From JAJYSO01 sp964579505 (GTDB lineage Bacteria; Bacteroidota; Bacteroidia; Flavobacteriales; Flavobacteriaceae), in NCBI GenBank assembly GCA_964579505.1, contig CAZOGC010000002.1:191889-255888 (forward strand): DNA of 64,000 nucleotides, read 5' to 3'. The notes under the pieces were generated by a model. That model searched no databases and had not been told where the DNA came from. It was given only the letters and a program-made list of their open reading frames with translations. The number at the start of each line of letters is the position of its first letter. Position 1 is the stretch's first letter. This document shows positions 35,947 through 44,872 of this stretch, piece after piece. Position numbers and translations under genes: made by a program.

Positions 35947-36810
35947 ATGGCTAACTTAAAAGAATTACGAAACAGAATAGGGTCAGTATCGTCAACGATG
36001 CAGATTACCAATGCTATGAAAATGGTATCGGCTGCTAAGTTGAGTAAGGCGCAAGAAGCTATTACGGCTATGCGCCCTTATGCAGACAAATTAACTGAAC
36101 TCTTGCAGAGCCTTAGCGCTTCTAGTGATGGTGCCAACAGCAAATACGCTCAAGTGCGCGAAGGAAACAATGTTTTAATTGTGGCTATTTCTTCTAATAG
36201 AGGGTTGGCCGGTGCATTTAATTCTAATATTGTGAAACGCGTAAATCAATTGGCGCAGCACGAATTTATTGGAAAAAATGTAGAAGTAATTTGTTTAGGG
36301 AAAAAAGCCGGTGATGTATTGAAAAAATCATTGTTGATTACCGATACCAACACCGATATTTTTGACGACTTATCGTTTGAAAATGTAGCTGAAATTGCGG
36401 AAAATTTTATGGATGATTTTGTAAATGAAACCTATGATGAAGTAGTATTTGTTTACAACAAGTTTGTCAATGCCGCTACACAAGAAGTTATTACAGAACC
36501 TTTTTTGCCGGTTGTACCGAAGGAAGAAGAGCAAGACGTTCAAACTACGGTTGATTATATTTTTGAGCCTGAACAAGAACGCATTATTCAGGAATTGATT
36601 CCAAAATCATTAAAAATGCAGTTGTTCAAAGCACTTCGCGACTCGGTAGCTTCTGAGCACGGTGCCCGTATGACGGCCATGCATAAAGCCACCGATAATG
36701 CTACTGCCTTGAAACACGACTTAACCTTGGCTTATAACAAAGCACGTCAGGCAGCTATTACAAATGAAATTTTAGAAATTGTAGGGGGAGCCGAAGCGTT
36801 GAATAACTAA
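35947..36810 (+). CDS. atpG: ATP synthase F1 subunit gamma
   Basis: This 287-residue central rotor shaft begins with the typical helix ANLKELRNRIGSVSSTMQIT, followed by AMKMVSAAKLSKAQ. The C-terminal partner helix contains DNATALKHDLTLAYNKARQA and ITNEILEIVGGAEAL, which forms the coiled coil inside the alpha-beta ring. It is the last gene of the operon and is followed 23 bases later by a palindromic terminator. atpC (epsilon) is not present. Confidence 0.96.
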   Translation: MANLKELRNRIGSVSSTMQITNAMKMVSAAKLSKAQEAITAMRPYADKLTELLQSLSASSDGANSKYAQVREGNNVLIVAISSNRGLAGAFNSNIVKRVNQLAQHEFIGKNVEVICLGKKAGDVLKKSLLITDTNTDIFDDLSFENVAEIAENFMDDFVNETYDEVVFVYNKFVNAATQEVITEPFLPVVPKEEEQDVQTTVDYIFEPEQERIIQELIPKSLKMQLFKALRDSVASEHGARMTAMHKATDNATALKHDLTLAYNKARQAAITNEILEIVGGAEALNN

Positions 36811-36833
36811 ACCGGCTTCACTTTAAAAATATA

Positions 36834-36865
36834 AAGGAGAATTTCTCGAGAAATTCTCCTTTTTT
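36834..36865. terminator. Bidirectional terminator between atpG and hemF
   Basis: A perfect 28-bp palindrome at 36834-36861, centred on TCGA, is followed by TTTT on the plus strand. On the minus strand the continuation is TATATTTTTAAAG, so it can also stop hemF transcripts. Confidence 0.85.
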
Positions 36866-36884
36866 GTTAGGGTTTATGTAAAGA

Positions 36885-37787
36885 TTATACCCACTCTCGA
36901 GGATGTTGAAGCACGTTCACCAATTCTTCTTCCATACTTCCCGAAGCCGGATGATAATTGTATTTCCAACGTACAATAGGAGGAAGGCTCATCAAGATGC
37001 TTTCTATTCTTCCATTTGATTTTAAGCCGAAGAGGGTTCCTTTATCGTGCACCAAATTAAATTCGACGTAGCGTCCACGACGAATTTCTTGCCATTCTTT
37101 GTGTCGACTGGTGAATGGAAAATCTTTTCGCTTTTCTAAAATAGGCAAATAAGCGTTTATAAAGCTGTTTCCTACTTCTGAGACAAAGTTATACCAGTCA
37201 TCTACCGTTCGTTCTTTAGAGGGCTTTAAATAATCAAAAAATAAACCACCAATTCCACGTGCTTCTTCTCGATGTACATTCCAAAAATAGGCATCGCACT
37301 CTTTTTTAAATTTGGGGTAAAACGACGGGTCGTGCTTATCGCACGCATTTTTACAAATCATATGAAAGTGGCGAGCGTCATCTTCATTTAAATAATAAGG
37401 CGTTAAATCTTGCCCTCCTCCAAACCATTGGTCTATCGTTTGTCCTTGTTTATCATACATTTCAAAATACCGCCAATTGGCATGAACGGTAGGAGCCATC
37501 GGATTTTTCGGATGTAAAACTAGACTCAATCCGCAGGCAAAAAAATCGACATCACCCACGTTGAAATATTGTTGTAAAGCCGGACTTAGTGGGCCGTGTA
37601 CCTTTGAAATATTCACTCCTCCACGCTCAATTATTTGTCCGTTTTCTAAGACCCGTGTTTTTCCGCCCCCGCCGCCTTCGCGCTTCCAGTCGTCTTCTAC
37701 AAATTTAGCTTTCCCTTCCATCATTTCTAATGCGCCGGTAATCTCATTTTGTAGATTTTGTATATAGGTGTAAAATTTATCTTTCAT
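36885..37787 (-). CDS. hemF: Oxygen-dependent coproporphyrinogen III oxidase
   Basis: This 300-residue cytoplasmic enzyme uses O2 to decarboxylate coproporphyrinogen III to protoporphyrinogen IX in haem synthesis. Signatures in order are KFVEDDWKREGGGGGKTRV (about 25-43), HANWRYFEMYD, WFGGGQDLTPYYL, GIGGLFFDYL and the C-terminal SLPPIVRWKYNY. Conserved His and Asp residues of the active site are in GGQDLTPYYL and DARHFHMICK. Presence of the aerobic enzyme implies growth with oxygen. It is a single gene convergent with atpG. Confidence 0.97.
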   Translation of the reverse strand: MKDKFYTYIQNLQNEITGALEMMEGKAKFVEDDWKREGGGGGKTRVLENGQIIERGGVNISKVHGPLSPALQQYFNVGDVDFFACGLSLVLHPKNPMAPTVHANWRYFEMYDKQGQTIDQWFGGGQDLTPYYLNEDDARHFHMICKNACDKHDPSFYPKFKKECDAYFWNVHREEARGIGGLFFDYLKPSKERTVDDWYNFVSEVGNSFINAYLPILEKRKDFPFTSRHKEWQEIRRGRYVEFNLVHDKGTLFGLKSNGRIESILMSLPPIVRWKYNYHPASGSMEEELVNVLQHPREWV

Positions 37788-38252
37788 TGTGTTCCGTTTT
37801 TTTGATAAACTGGAATATACACATAACTATTTAATAATGAGTTTTTTACAATATTTTATAGCTAGGTGTGTTAAACAGTTTTTATGATAGAATTTATAAA
37901 AGTCATACGTGCTTCAAAGGTACTATACAAAGCTTCAAAACGTGTTTGTTTTTTAAAAAAATATTTTGGATTTATACTTTGTGAATGCAGGTTTATTTTT
38001 ATCAATTTAAACCTGCTGAGAGATTTTTGCAGTGCTTATAGCTATTTCTTTATTCTTAATTGGCCTATGGAGCGTGTTTGTTTTCAAACGATTTTCTGAT
38101 TATTTTTTATGGATAAGATAACAGATCCATAGTATTCTTTTTCGAGCTGATTTTGCGGTTATTAAATTAGCTTTTTCAGGATGAACAATTTAGCGCTACA
38201 TAATGTATCTTTGCATTTATTTTTAAGTTCAATTTTTTATACGAATAAAGTA
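37788..38252. other. 465-base gap between hemF and ybeY
   Basis: A+T-rich and without a convincing gene. A 71-codon open stretch at 37884-38099 lacks family features. It contains the hemF 5' region and the ybeY -7 element at 38206-38213 (TATCTTTG). Confidence 0.6.
38206..38213 (+). promoter_or_regulatory. -7 element of ybeY-mnmG
   Basis: TATCTTTG matches TAnnTTTG and ends 39 bases before the ybeY ATG. Its position excludes a start at 38181, which would lie upstream of transcription. No clear -33 TTTG is seen. Confidence 0.45.
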
Positions 38253-38675
38253 ATGGTTGAATTTTTGACGCAAAACGACTACATGCTGCCCGTACAGTCT
38301 CGTTATGCAAAATGGGTAGAGCATGTTATAGAGTCTGAAAAGAAGATTTGTGGAGACATTTCGTATACGTTTTGCAATGATGCGGATTTAGATAAATTAA
38401 ATCAACACTATCTGAACCACGTTGATTATACAGATATTATTAGTTTTGATGCAACAGTAGGAGACATTATTTCAGGAGAGATTTTTATTAGCACAGAAAG
38501 AGTTGCAGAAAATGCCAAAAAATTTGGCGTCTCTTTTGATGAAGAATTGCTCCGCGTATTAGCCCATGGGTTGTTGCATTATTGTGGTTACAATGATAAG
38601 ACGCCGGAGCAGTCAACAGAAATGCGTCTAAAAGAAGCTGAAAAAATGAAATTGTTCCACGTGGAACAATTGTAA
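38253..38675 (+). CDS. ybeY: Endoribonuclease YbeY
   Basis: This 140-residue zinc-dependent RNase matures 16S rRNA and takes part in ribosome quality control. The metal motif is AHGLLHYCGYND (about 107-118), the H-x3-H-x5-(H/D) pattern of the family with Asp as third ligand. The upstream segment DYTDIISFDA matches the conserved substrate groove. The ATG at 38253 was chosen. An ATG at 38181 precedes the likely promoter. The last codons (HVEQL) lie in a parS-like palindrome. It is 11 bases from mnmG. Confidence 0.93.
   Translation: MVEFLTQNDYMLPVQSRYAKWVEHVIESEKKICGDISYTFCNDADLDKLNQHYLNHVDYTDIISFDATVGDIISGEIFISTERVAENAKKFGVSFDEELLRVLAHGLLHYCGYNDKTPEQSTEMRLKEAEKMKLFHVEQL
38653..38668. promoter_or_regulatory. 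parS-like site 1
   Basis: TGTTCCACGTGGAACA is a perfect 16-bp palindrome, extending to 22 bp (38650-38671). It differs from the B. subtilis parS consensus TGTTNCACGTGAAACA by one symmetrical change. It overlaps the 3' end of ybeY. An identical copy follows mnmG. Confidence 0.75.
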
Positions 38676-38686
38676 AAAAGAGCCTT

Positions 38687-40558
38687 ATGTTTGAAGAAGA
38701 ATACGATGTAATTGTGGTAGGAGCCGGACACGCTGGAAGCGAAGCTGCAGCGGCGGCGGCCAATATGGGCTGCCGTACGTTGTTGGCAACAATGAATTTA
38801 CAAAATATAGCTCAGATGTCATGTAATCCGGCAATGGGAGGTATTGCTAAAGGGCAAATTGTGCGTGAAATTGATGCTTTAGGTGGGTATGCCGGGATAG
38901 TAAGTGACCGGAGCGCCATTCAATTTAGAATGCTAAACCGATCTAAGGGGCCTGCTGTTTGGAGTCCCCGGGTACAAAGCGACCGAATGCTGTTTTCGGC
39001 TACGTGGCGTCATCTGTTAGAACAAACCCCCAACTTAGATTTTTGGCAAGAAATGATTACGGGAATTGTGGTCGATAAAAATCGAGTTACCGGTATTAAA
39101 ACTGCTACCGGGTTGACAATTAAGGGAAAGACGGTCATCTTGACGAATGGTACTTTTTTGAACGGACGAATTCATATTGGTGAACACAACTATGGAGGTG
39201 GAAGAGCCGGTGAAAGAGCCGCCATTGGTATTACGGCCGATCTTGAAAAAATAGGTTTTGAATCAGGTAGAATGAAGACGGGAACACCCCCAAGAGTTGA
39301 TGGGCGATCGCTTGATTTTTCTAAAATGGAAGAGCAATCCGGAGATGAAAAACCCGAAAAATTTTCGTATTCTGACATGACTCAAGCACTCACCAAACAA
39401 CGCTCTTGTTATATAACTTATACTTCAGTAGAAGTGCACGATATATTGCGTGAAGGTTTTGATAGATCGCCTATGTTTAATGGAAGAATTAAAAGTGTAG
39501 GCCCGCGTTATTGCCCGAGTATTGAAGATAAAATAAATCGTTTTGCTACGAAAGACAGGCACCAAATATTTGCCGAACCCGAAGGATGGGATACCGTTGA
39601 GTATTACGTAAACGGGTTTTCAACTTCTCTTCCACAAGAAGTTCAACTCAAAGCTTTGCGTCGTGTTTCCGGTTTTGAAAATGTAAAAATGTTTAGACCC
39701 GGATATGCCATAGAATACGATTATTTTCCACCAAAACAAATTCGCCATACCTTAGAAACGAAACTAATTTCAGGCTTGTATTTTGCCGGGCAAATAAACG
39801 GAACTACCGGCTATGAAGAAGCCGGATGTCAGGGTTTGATGGCCGGTATTAATGCGGCCCTAAAAGTGCAAGAAAAAGAGCCTTTTGTGTTGCGTAGAAA
39901 TGAAGCGTATATAGGAGTATTGATAGACGATTTGATTACGAAAGGCACAAAAGAACCTTACAGAATGTTTACTTCGCGGGCAGAATACCGCACCTTGTTG
40001 CGACAAGATAATGCGGATTTTAGATTGACAGAAAAAGGATATCGTATAGGGTTGGCACGAGAAGATCGACTAAAACGAATGGAAGAAAAACATGAAGGAG
40101 CTAAAAATTTTAAAGCTTTTCTAACCGAAACGAGTATTGCTCCGGAGGAAATAAACGCTATTTTAGAAGAGAAAAAATCATCTCCGGTAAAACAAAAAGA
40201 CAAGATTTTTAAAGTGCTCAAACGCCCACATATTTTTATGGAAGATTTGCGCAAAACAGATTTGGTAACCAACTATATTGAAGCTAAAAATTTGGATGAA
40301 GAAACGATCACGCAAACAGAGATTCAGATTAAATATGCCGGATATATAGAAAAAGAGAAACTAAATGCAGATAAATTAAATAGACTGGAAGGATTAAAAA
40401 TTCCGAAGAATTTTGACTACAACAGACTGTCTTCTATGTCGTATGAAGCTCGCCAAAAATTAACAGAAATTCAGCCGGAAACTGTTTCGCAAGCGTCACG
40501 AGTTAGTGGGGTACGTCCGAGTGATATTTCTGCCTTATTGGTTTATATCGGCCGATAA
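38687..40558 (+). CDS. mnmG: tRNA uridine-5-carboxymethylaminomethyl modification enzyme MnmG (GidA)
   Basis: With MnmE this FAD protein installs the cmnm5 group on wobble U34 of tRNAs. The 623-residue protein has the dinucleotide motif VIVVGAGHAGSEAAAAAA (8-25). MSCNPAMGGIAKGQIVREID follows at about 45-64, then GTFLNGRIHIGEHNYGGGRA and GTPPRVDGRSLDF. A second FAD contact, GQINGTTGYEEAGCQGLMAG, lies near 370, with a C-terminal MnmE-binding helical domain. Gene order ybeY-mnmG is close (11 bases) and co-transcribed. mnmG is often near the replication origin, and here two parS-like sites flank it. Confidence 0.97.
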   Translation: MFEEEYDVIVVGAGHAGSEAAAAAANMGCRTLLATMNLQNIAQMSCNPAMGGIAKGQIVREIDALGGYAGIVSDRSAIQFRMLNRSKGPAVWSPRVQSDRMLFSATWRHLLEQTPNLDFWQEMITGIVVDKNRVTGIKTATGLTIKGKTVILTNGTFLNGRIHIGEHNYGGGRAGERAAIGITADLEKIGFESGRMKTGTPPRVDGRSLDFSKMEEQSGDEKPEKFSYSDMTQALTKQRSCYITYTSVEVHDILREGFDRSPMFNGRIKSVGPRYCPSIEDKINRFATKDRHQIFAEPEGWDTVEYYVNGFSTSLPQEVQLKALRRVSGFENVKMFRPGYAIEYDYFPPKQIRHTLETKLISGLYFAGQINGTTGYEEAGCQGLMAGINAALKVQEKEPFVLRRNEAYIGVLIDDLITKGTKEPYRMFTSRAEYRTLLRQDNADFRLTEKGYRIGLAREDRLKRMEEKHEGAKNFKAFLTETSIAPEEINAILEEKKSSPVKQKDKIFKVLKRPHIFMEDLRKTDLVTNYIEAKNLDEETITQTEIQIKYAGYIEKEKLNADKLNRLEGLKIPKNFDYNRLSSMSYEARQKLTEIQPETVSQASRVSGVRPSDISALLVYIGR

Positions 40559-40559
40559 T

Positions 40560-40575
40560 TGTTCCACGTGGAACA
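40560..40575. promoter_or_regulatory. parS-like site 2
   Basis: TGTTCCACGTGGAACA, identical to the copy at 38653-38668, beginning one base after the mnmG stop codon. Intergenic, so conservation here is not coding-driven. Confidence 0.75.
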
Positions 40576-41020
40576 GAAAAACTCTAACCTCTCTTTGAAG
40601 GTCCTGTAAAAACTTATTGTGTTTTTTATTTTTAAACGGTAGCGCATCTCTAAAAAGCAAAAATACCAAGTGTTAGGTTACGCTACTAAGAATGAATTAA
40701 AACTAACATGATAGTTTATATAAATACCGAATGTTTACCCATATTTATTATTTTAAAGAGATTTTAGACGTTATAAGCGCTTTATAATGTCTGTATATGT
40801 AAGAATAGTTTAAAATGGCTTAAATCGAACATATAAAGACGTCTTCTATAATTTATGATTATTATTTAAAGTAGTTTTCATAAACAAAACTTATAGTTAT
40901 ATAAAAAGACTATTTTTGCCTTAAAAGGATAGAAGTGTAAGAAAAGAGTACATTTACATAAATTTGTAGAATGGAGGGCTTTTGTTAAATTTGCAGGTTC
41001 GATTTTGTGAATGATAAATA
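40576..41020. other. 445-base gap before the polysaccharide region
   Basis: Very A+T-rich, with no gene seen. It holds a possible -7 (TATTTTTG) at 40911-40918 and the upxY promoter at 40963-40993. It marks the border between housekeeping and polysaccharide genes. Confidence 0.6.
40963..40993 (+). promoter_or_regulatory. Promoter of the upxY-like gene
   Basis: TTTG (40963-40966), 19 bases, TAAATTTG (40986-40993), ending 27 bases before the ATG. Full consensus match. Confidence 0.6.
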
Positions 41021-41509
41021 ATGGAGTGGTTTGTATTGTATGTAAAGAGTCGAGCTGAAAAAAAAGTAGCGACAAGATTACAAGAAAAAGGAGTTTTGGT
41101 TTTTTGCCCCACAAAGATTGAAGAACGAAAATGGTCTGATCGGATAAAAAAAATTGAAGTTCCTTATTTTCGTTCGTATGTGTTTGTAAAATTTGAAGAG
41201 AAAGAGGCTGCTCAAATTTTAGAAACTCAAGGCGTGGTAAGACGGCTTTTTTGGTTGGGGAAACCGGCAATAATTAAAGAAGAAGAAATGCAAGAGGTTA
41301 TTTCTTTTTTTGATGAACACCAAAACAATAACATTGTTTATGTTCCGTTTGCCAAAGGTGAAGAAGTAAAAATTATAAAGGGAACGTTTAGAAACCAAAA
41401 AGGGGTAGTTCTCACAAATGATGAACACCGAGTAACGTTAAGTATTCCGGCACTGGGATATTCGTTTAAGGTTACTTTGTCTAAAAATAAGGTAGGGAAA
41501 ACGAGTTAG
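41021..41509 (+). CDS. UpxY/NusG-like transcription antiterminator
   Basis: This 162-residue NusG paralogue has an N-terminal NGN domain starting EWFVLYVKSRAEKKVATRL and including CPTKIEERKWSDR and YFRSYVFVKF. A C-terminal KOW region (about 108-145) has FAKGEEVKIIKGTFRNQKG. UpxY proteins in Bacteroides let RNA polymerase cross premature terminators in their own capsule locus. Here it is the first gene of the polysaccharide region, behind a consensus promoter. A perfect intrinsic terminator includes its own stop codon, a plausible target for its action. It could instead be RfaH-like in general. Confidence 0.88.
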   Translation: MEWFVLYVKSRAEKKVATRLQEKGVLVFCPTKIEERKWSDRIKKIEVPYFRSYVFVKFEEKEAAQILETQGVVRRLFWLGKPAIIKEEEMQEVISFFDEHQNNNIVYVPFAKGEEVKIIKGTFRNQKGVVLTNDEHRVTLSIPALGYSFKVTLSKNKVGKTS

Positions 41510-41523
41510 GTTTTCCCTTTTTT
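41495..41523 (+). terminator. Intrinsic terminator overlapping the upxY stop codon
   Basis: GGGAAAAC (41495-41502) and GTTTTCCC (41510-41517) form a perfect 8-bp stem, followed by six T's (41518-41523). The seven-base loop contains the stop codon. No gene on the opposite strand needs it, so it gates the downstream genes. Confidence 0.85.
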
Positions 41524-41604
41524 CATAGAGTCTATTTGGTCTTTGTGTGGGACTGAAGAGGCGAAGCCGTGAAAAAAATTAATAAATAAAATTAAACAAA
41601 CCCT

Positions 41605-42429
41605 ATGACCCATTTAGAAACTGCTATAAAAGCAGCTATTCGCGGAGGAGAAAAAATCATGCATGTTTATAAGCAAGATTTTGAAGTAGAATTTAAAAGC
41701 GATCAATCTCCACTAACCCAAGCCGATAAACAAGCTAACACGGCTATTTTAGAAACCTTAGAATCTACAGCTGTTCCAATAATTAGTGAAGAGATTAAAA
41801 ATATACCCTACCAGGATCGCTCACATTGGGAAGCGTGTTGGGTGGTTGACCCGCTAGATGGAACCAAGGAGTTTGTAAAACGAAACGGCGAGTTTACGGT
41901 TAATATAGCCTTGGTGAGAAAGGGATTACCGGTATTAGGAGTGGTGTATGTGCCGGTTATACAAAAACTTTATTTTGCAGAAGAAAATAGAGGGGCATTT
42001 ACGATAACGCTTGAGAATATTGAGACCCTGCCAACGCTTGACGAACTTGAGCAAAAGGCTCAACGACTTGCACAACAGGCCTTTCCAAAAACGTATACCG
42101 TGGTGGCCTCGCGCTCTCATTTTTCTTCAGAAACGGAGGCCTTTGTTAATAGTTGTAAGGAAAAACACGGAGCGGTAAAGTTAGTTAGTAAAGGAAGTTC
42201 GTTAAAACTTTGCATGGTAGCTGAAGGAGAAGCCCACGTATATCCGCGTATTGCGCCTACAATGGAGTGGGATACGGCAGCGGCACACGCAGTGGCTAAA
42301 TTTGCAGGATGTAAGGTCCTCAATTTTAACACAAAAGAAGAATTGCATTACAACAAAGAAAATTTGCTCAACCCTTATTTTATTGTTTTGCGCAAAGAAG
42401 ATGATTACGAACCCTTGATAAAAGCGTAG
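41605..42429 (+). CDS. cysQ: 3'(2'),5'-bisphosphate nucleotidase CysQ
   Basis: This Mg2+-dependent, Li+-sensitive phosphatase converts PAP to AMP and so removes the by-product of PAPS use. In 274 residues the metal sites are ISEE (about 70) and WVVDPLDGTKEF (about 89-100), with the C-terminal PTMEWDTAAAHAV (about 222-234) completing the inositol-monophosphatase-family active site. It leads the sulfate-activation genes and lies 95 bases downstream of upxY, past its terminator. PAP is made when PAPS donates sulfate or is reduced, so this gene fits the cysC-cysD-cysN set that follows. Confidence 0.94.
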   Translation: MTHLETAIKAAIRGGEKIMHVYKQDFEVEFKSDQSPLTQADKQANTAILETLESTAVPIISEEIKNIPYQDRSHWEACWVVDPLDGTKEFVKRNGEFTVNIALVRKGLPVLGVVYVPVIQKLYFAEENRGAFTITLENIETLPTLDELEQKAQRLAQQAFPKTYTVVASRSHFSSETEAFVNSCKEKHGAVKLVSKGSSLKLCMVAEGEAHVYPRIAPTMEWDTAAAHAVAKFAGCKVLNFNTKEELHYNKENLLNPYFIVLRKEDDYEPLIKA

Positions 42430-42470
42430 CTTAGCTTTAGCTAACGTATCCTAAAAGCTTTTCAACGCTT

Positions 42471-44261
42471 ATGATTACACTGGCAGATTCAATCCAACAG
42501 CTTATTGTTTGTGGGGTTACACTCGTTTTAATTGGGTTGTTATTTATAGACAAATTCAAGCCGGCTATTCTGTTTTTTGCAGCCGTTTTACTGTTTCTGT
42601 TGAGTGGAATTATTTCAATTACAGATCTTTTAAACGCGCTGGCTAACGAGTCTATTCTAAGTATTTTTTTACTTATCTTTATTACAGCAGGTATTCAGCA
42701 GCATTTTAATTTGCTGGGTTGGCTAGATAAGTTTTTTGGAAAAGCCAAGACCGGAAAAGGGTTTATGCTGCGAATGACAACCGGCGTAACGGCTTTTTCT
42801 TCCTTTTTAAACAACACCCCCATTGTGGCCTTGTTTATGCCCTACGTATATCAGTGGGCACAAAAGCACAAAGTTTCTCCGGCTAAACTGCTTATACCGC
42901 TTTCGTATGCGGCTATTGTGGGAGGAATGATGACGGTTATAGGTACCTCTACCAATTTGGTACTCAACGGACTTATTGAAGCCAAGGCAGCTACTCCTCC
43001 GGGTTTTCTAGACTATTTGATTCCGGGAGTACTGGTGAGTATCGGGGGAATTGCTTTCCTTTATTTTATAGGGTATAAACTGTTACCCAATCGTACGGAA
43101 CTACTTACTTCTGTAAAAGGAAAACCCAGAGAGTATATGGCTGAAGTACGAATAGTACCCAACTCTTCTATTATAGGAAAATCAATTATAGATGCCGATT
43201 TACGAAACTTGGATGGGGTCTATTTATTTGAAATTATTCGCAAGGGAGAACGAATTTCACCGGTGCAGCCGGAAGAAATTATTCAGGAAAAAGATGCGCT
43301 TGTTTTTGCCGGTGACACACAAAATATTATAGAACTGATAGACCGAGAAAAGGATCTGAAGATGCCTTACTCGCCACAAGGAGAAGGCAGTTTGAAGAGA
43401 TTAGATTTGGTTGAAACGGTGATTCCGATTAACTCTAACTTGGTAGGCCACAGCCTAAAAGAATTGAGTTTCAGAGAACAATATGATGCTGCAGTAGTGG
43501 CATTACACCGCCATGGTGAGCGACTTACCGGAAAGATTGGAGAAGTACTGTTACAGGCGGGAGATTTGTTACTAATTACCCCCGGAAAAAATTTTCACCA
43601 GCAAATAGAACAAGAAAACAGCCTGTACATGGTTTCGGTTGTGCAACAGGTATCAGAAGCAAAACCCCTTGCCAAAAAAGGTTTTTTGGGCGTGTTATTA
43701 GTCTTACTTGCCGGGCTTATTTTTACGAAAATGGGGCTGTTTTTTGCCTTATTAATTTTAACCGCATACATGGTAGCTACTAAGCTGTTGAGTGTACAAG
43801 AAATAAAACGTCAACTAGATGTAAATCTTCTTGTTATACTGGTCTCTTCACTGGCATTTAGCACGGCACTCATTAATTCGGGAGCAGCACAATTGTTGGC
43901 CGATGGATTTATGAGTATTTTTAGTGCTATGGGTAATCTGGGAATTATTATAGGAATTTATGTAATTACGCTTATTTTAACCTCTTTTGTAACGCATGTA
44001 GCCGCAGTATCTATCATTTTTCCAATAGGATATGCCATAGGTATGGCTACACCGGGTTTAAATATGGTAGCATTGTATATAGCCATTGCCTTTGCGGCAT
44101 CGGCCTCTTTTCATTCACCGTTTAGTTACCAAACCAATATGATGGTTTTTGGTCCGGGTGGATATAAATTTAAAGACTTCATTAAGGTAGGAACCCCTTT
44201 TACCCTAATTTACTCAGCTATCGCACTACTTTGTATTATTTTTTACTATCAACTAATCTAA
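42471..44261 (+). CDS. SLC13-family permease with two TrkA-C domains (probable sulfate uptake)
   Basis: This 596-residue membrane protein has 10-12 segments in two halves. The first ends near 200 and the second starts near 400. The middle holds two cytoplasmic RCK-C/TrkA-C-like domains, near 215-300 (MAEVRIVPNSSIIGKSI) and 310-385 (VETVIPINSNLVGHSLKEL). Conserved SLC13 loops are FLNNTPIVALFMPYV and VIGTSTNLVLNGL. Other such proteins move sulfate, and the flanking cys genes suggest that here. Its stop TAA shares one base with the cysC ATG (TAATG), so they are coupled. Confidence 0.85.
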   Translation: MITLADSIQQLIVCGVTLVLIGLLFIDKFKPAILFFAAVLLFLLSGIISITDLLNALANESILSIFLLIFITAGIQQHFNLLGWLDKFFGKAKTGKGFMLRMTTGVTAFSSFLNNTPIVALFMPYVYQWAQKHKVSPAKLLIPLSYAAIVGGMMTVIGTSTNLVLNGLIEAKAATPPGFLDYLIPGVLVSIGGIAFLYFIGYKLLPNRTELLTSVKGKPREYMAEVRIVPNSSIIGKSIIDADLRNLDGVYLFEIIRKGERISPVQPEEIIQEKDALVFAGDTQNIIELIDREKDLKMPYSPQGEGSLKRLDLVETVIPINSNLVGHSLKELSFREQYDAAVVALHRHGERLTGKIGEVLLQAGDLLLITPGKNFHQQIEQENSLYMVSVVQQVSEAKPLAKKGFLGVLLVLLAGLIFTKMGLFFALLILTAYMVATKLLSVQEIKRQLDVNLLVILVSSLAFSTALINSGAAQLLADGFMSIFSAMGNLGIIIGIYVITLILTSFVTHVAAVSIIFPIGYAIGMATPGLNMVALYIAIAFAASASFHSPFSYQTNMMVFGPGGYKFKDFIKVGTPFTLIYSAIALLCIIFYYQLI

Positions 44262-44872
44262 TGGAAAAAGAAAAACTTCACATTATTCCCCATCAGCATA
44301 AAGTTACTCCGGAAGATCGGTGTAAACTTAAGGGACATCAGGCAAAGGTCTTGTGGTTTACAGGGCTTTCGGGCTCTGGTAAATCAACCATTGCCAGTAA
44401 GCTAGAGCAACTGTTGTTAGAACAGAATGTACACACCTTTATTTTAGACGGAGACAATGTACGTGCCGGCTTAAACAAAGGGCTGCGTTTTACGCCGGAA
44501 GACCGAGAAGAAAATCTACGCAGGGTGGCTGAAGTGGCTAAACTTTTTGTAGAAGCCGGAGTCGTGGTTTTAAGCGCTTTTGTATCACCCCTTAAGAAAG
44601 ATCGAGAAAAGGTTCGCTATATCATTGGAAACCTTAACTTTGTCGAAATTTATGTAGCTACTTCTCTAGAAGAGTGTGAGCGGCGAGATGTAAAAGGATT
44701 GTATAAAAAAGCCAGAAAGGGTGAAATCACTAATTTTACAGGGCTTACCGCCCCTTATGAAGCACCTGAGGAAGCTGACTTGGTGTTGCAGACAGAAGGA
44801 AAAACTGTAGAGCAATGTGCTCAAACGGTGTTACATTATTTACTTGAAAACGAAAAACTAAAGCAGTTATGA
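44261..44872 (+). CDS. cysC: Adenylylsulfate (APS) kinase
   Basis: This kinase phosphorylates APS to PAPS. The ATG at 44261 overlaps the preceding stop by one base, giving 203 residues. A longer reading from 44231 runs inside the permease gene. The P-loop is GLSGSGKST (35-43). The APS-binding region DGDNVRAGLNKGL (about 65-77) and ENLRRVAEVAKLF match CysC. The lid segment DVKGLYKKARKGEITNFTG is present. It ends with a four-base overlap with cysD. Presence of cysC indicates that PAPS, not only APS, is needed. Confidence 0.95.
   Translation: MEKEKLHIIPHQHKVTPEDRCKLKGHQAKVLWFTGLSGSGKSTIASKLEQLLLEQNVHTFILDGDNVRAGLNKGLRFTPEDREENLRRVAEVAKLFVEAGVVVLSAFVSPLKKDREKVRYIIGNLNFVEIYVATSLEECERRDVKGLYKKARKGEITNFTGLTAPYEAPEEADLVLQTEGKTVEQCAQTVLHYLLENEKLKQL

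Noticed and set aside
37884..38099. Possible small gene in the hemF-ybeY gap
   Set aside because: 71 codons rich in Phe, Ile and Cys from A+T-rich DNA. No promoter fit, family match or operon support.
40996..41002. GGTTCGA resembling a tRNA T-loop
   Set aside because: No acceptor stem, anticodon arm or CCA-side pairing can be drawn around it. No tRNA gene was found in the window.
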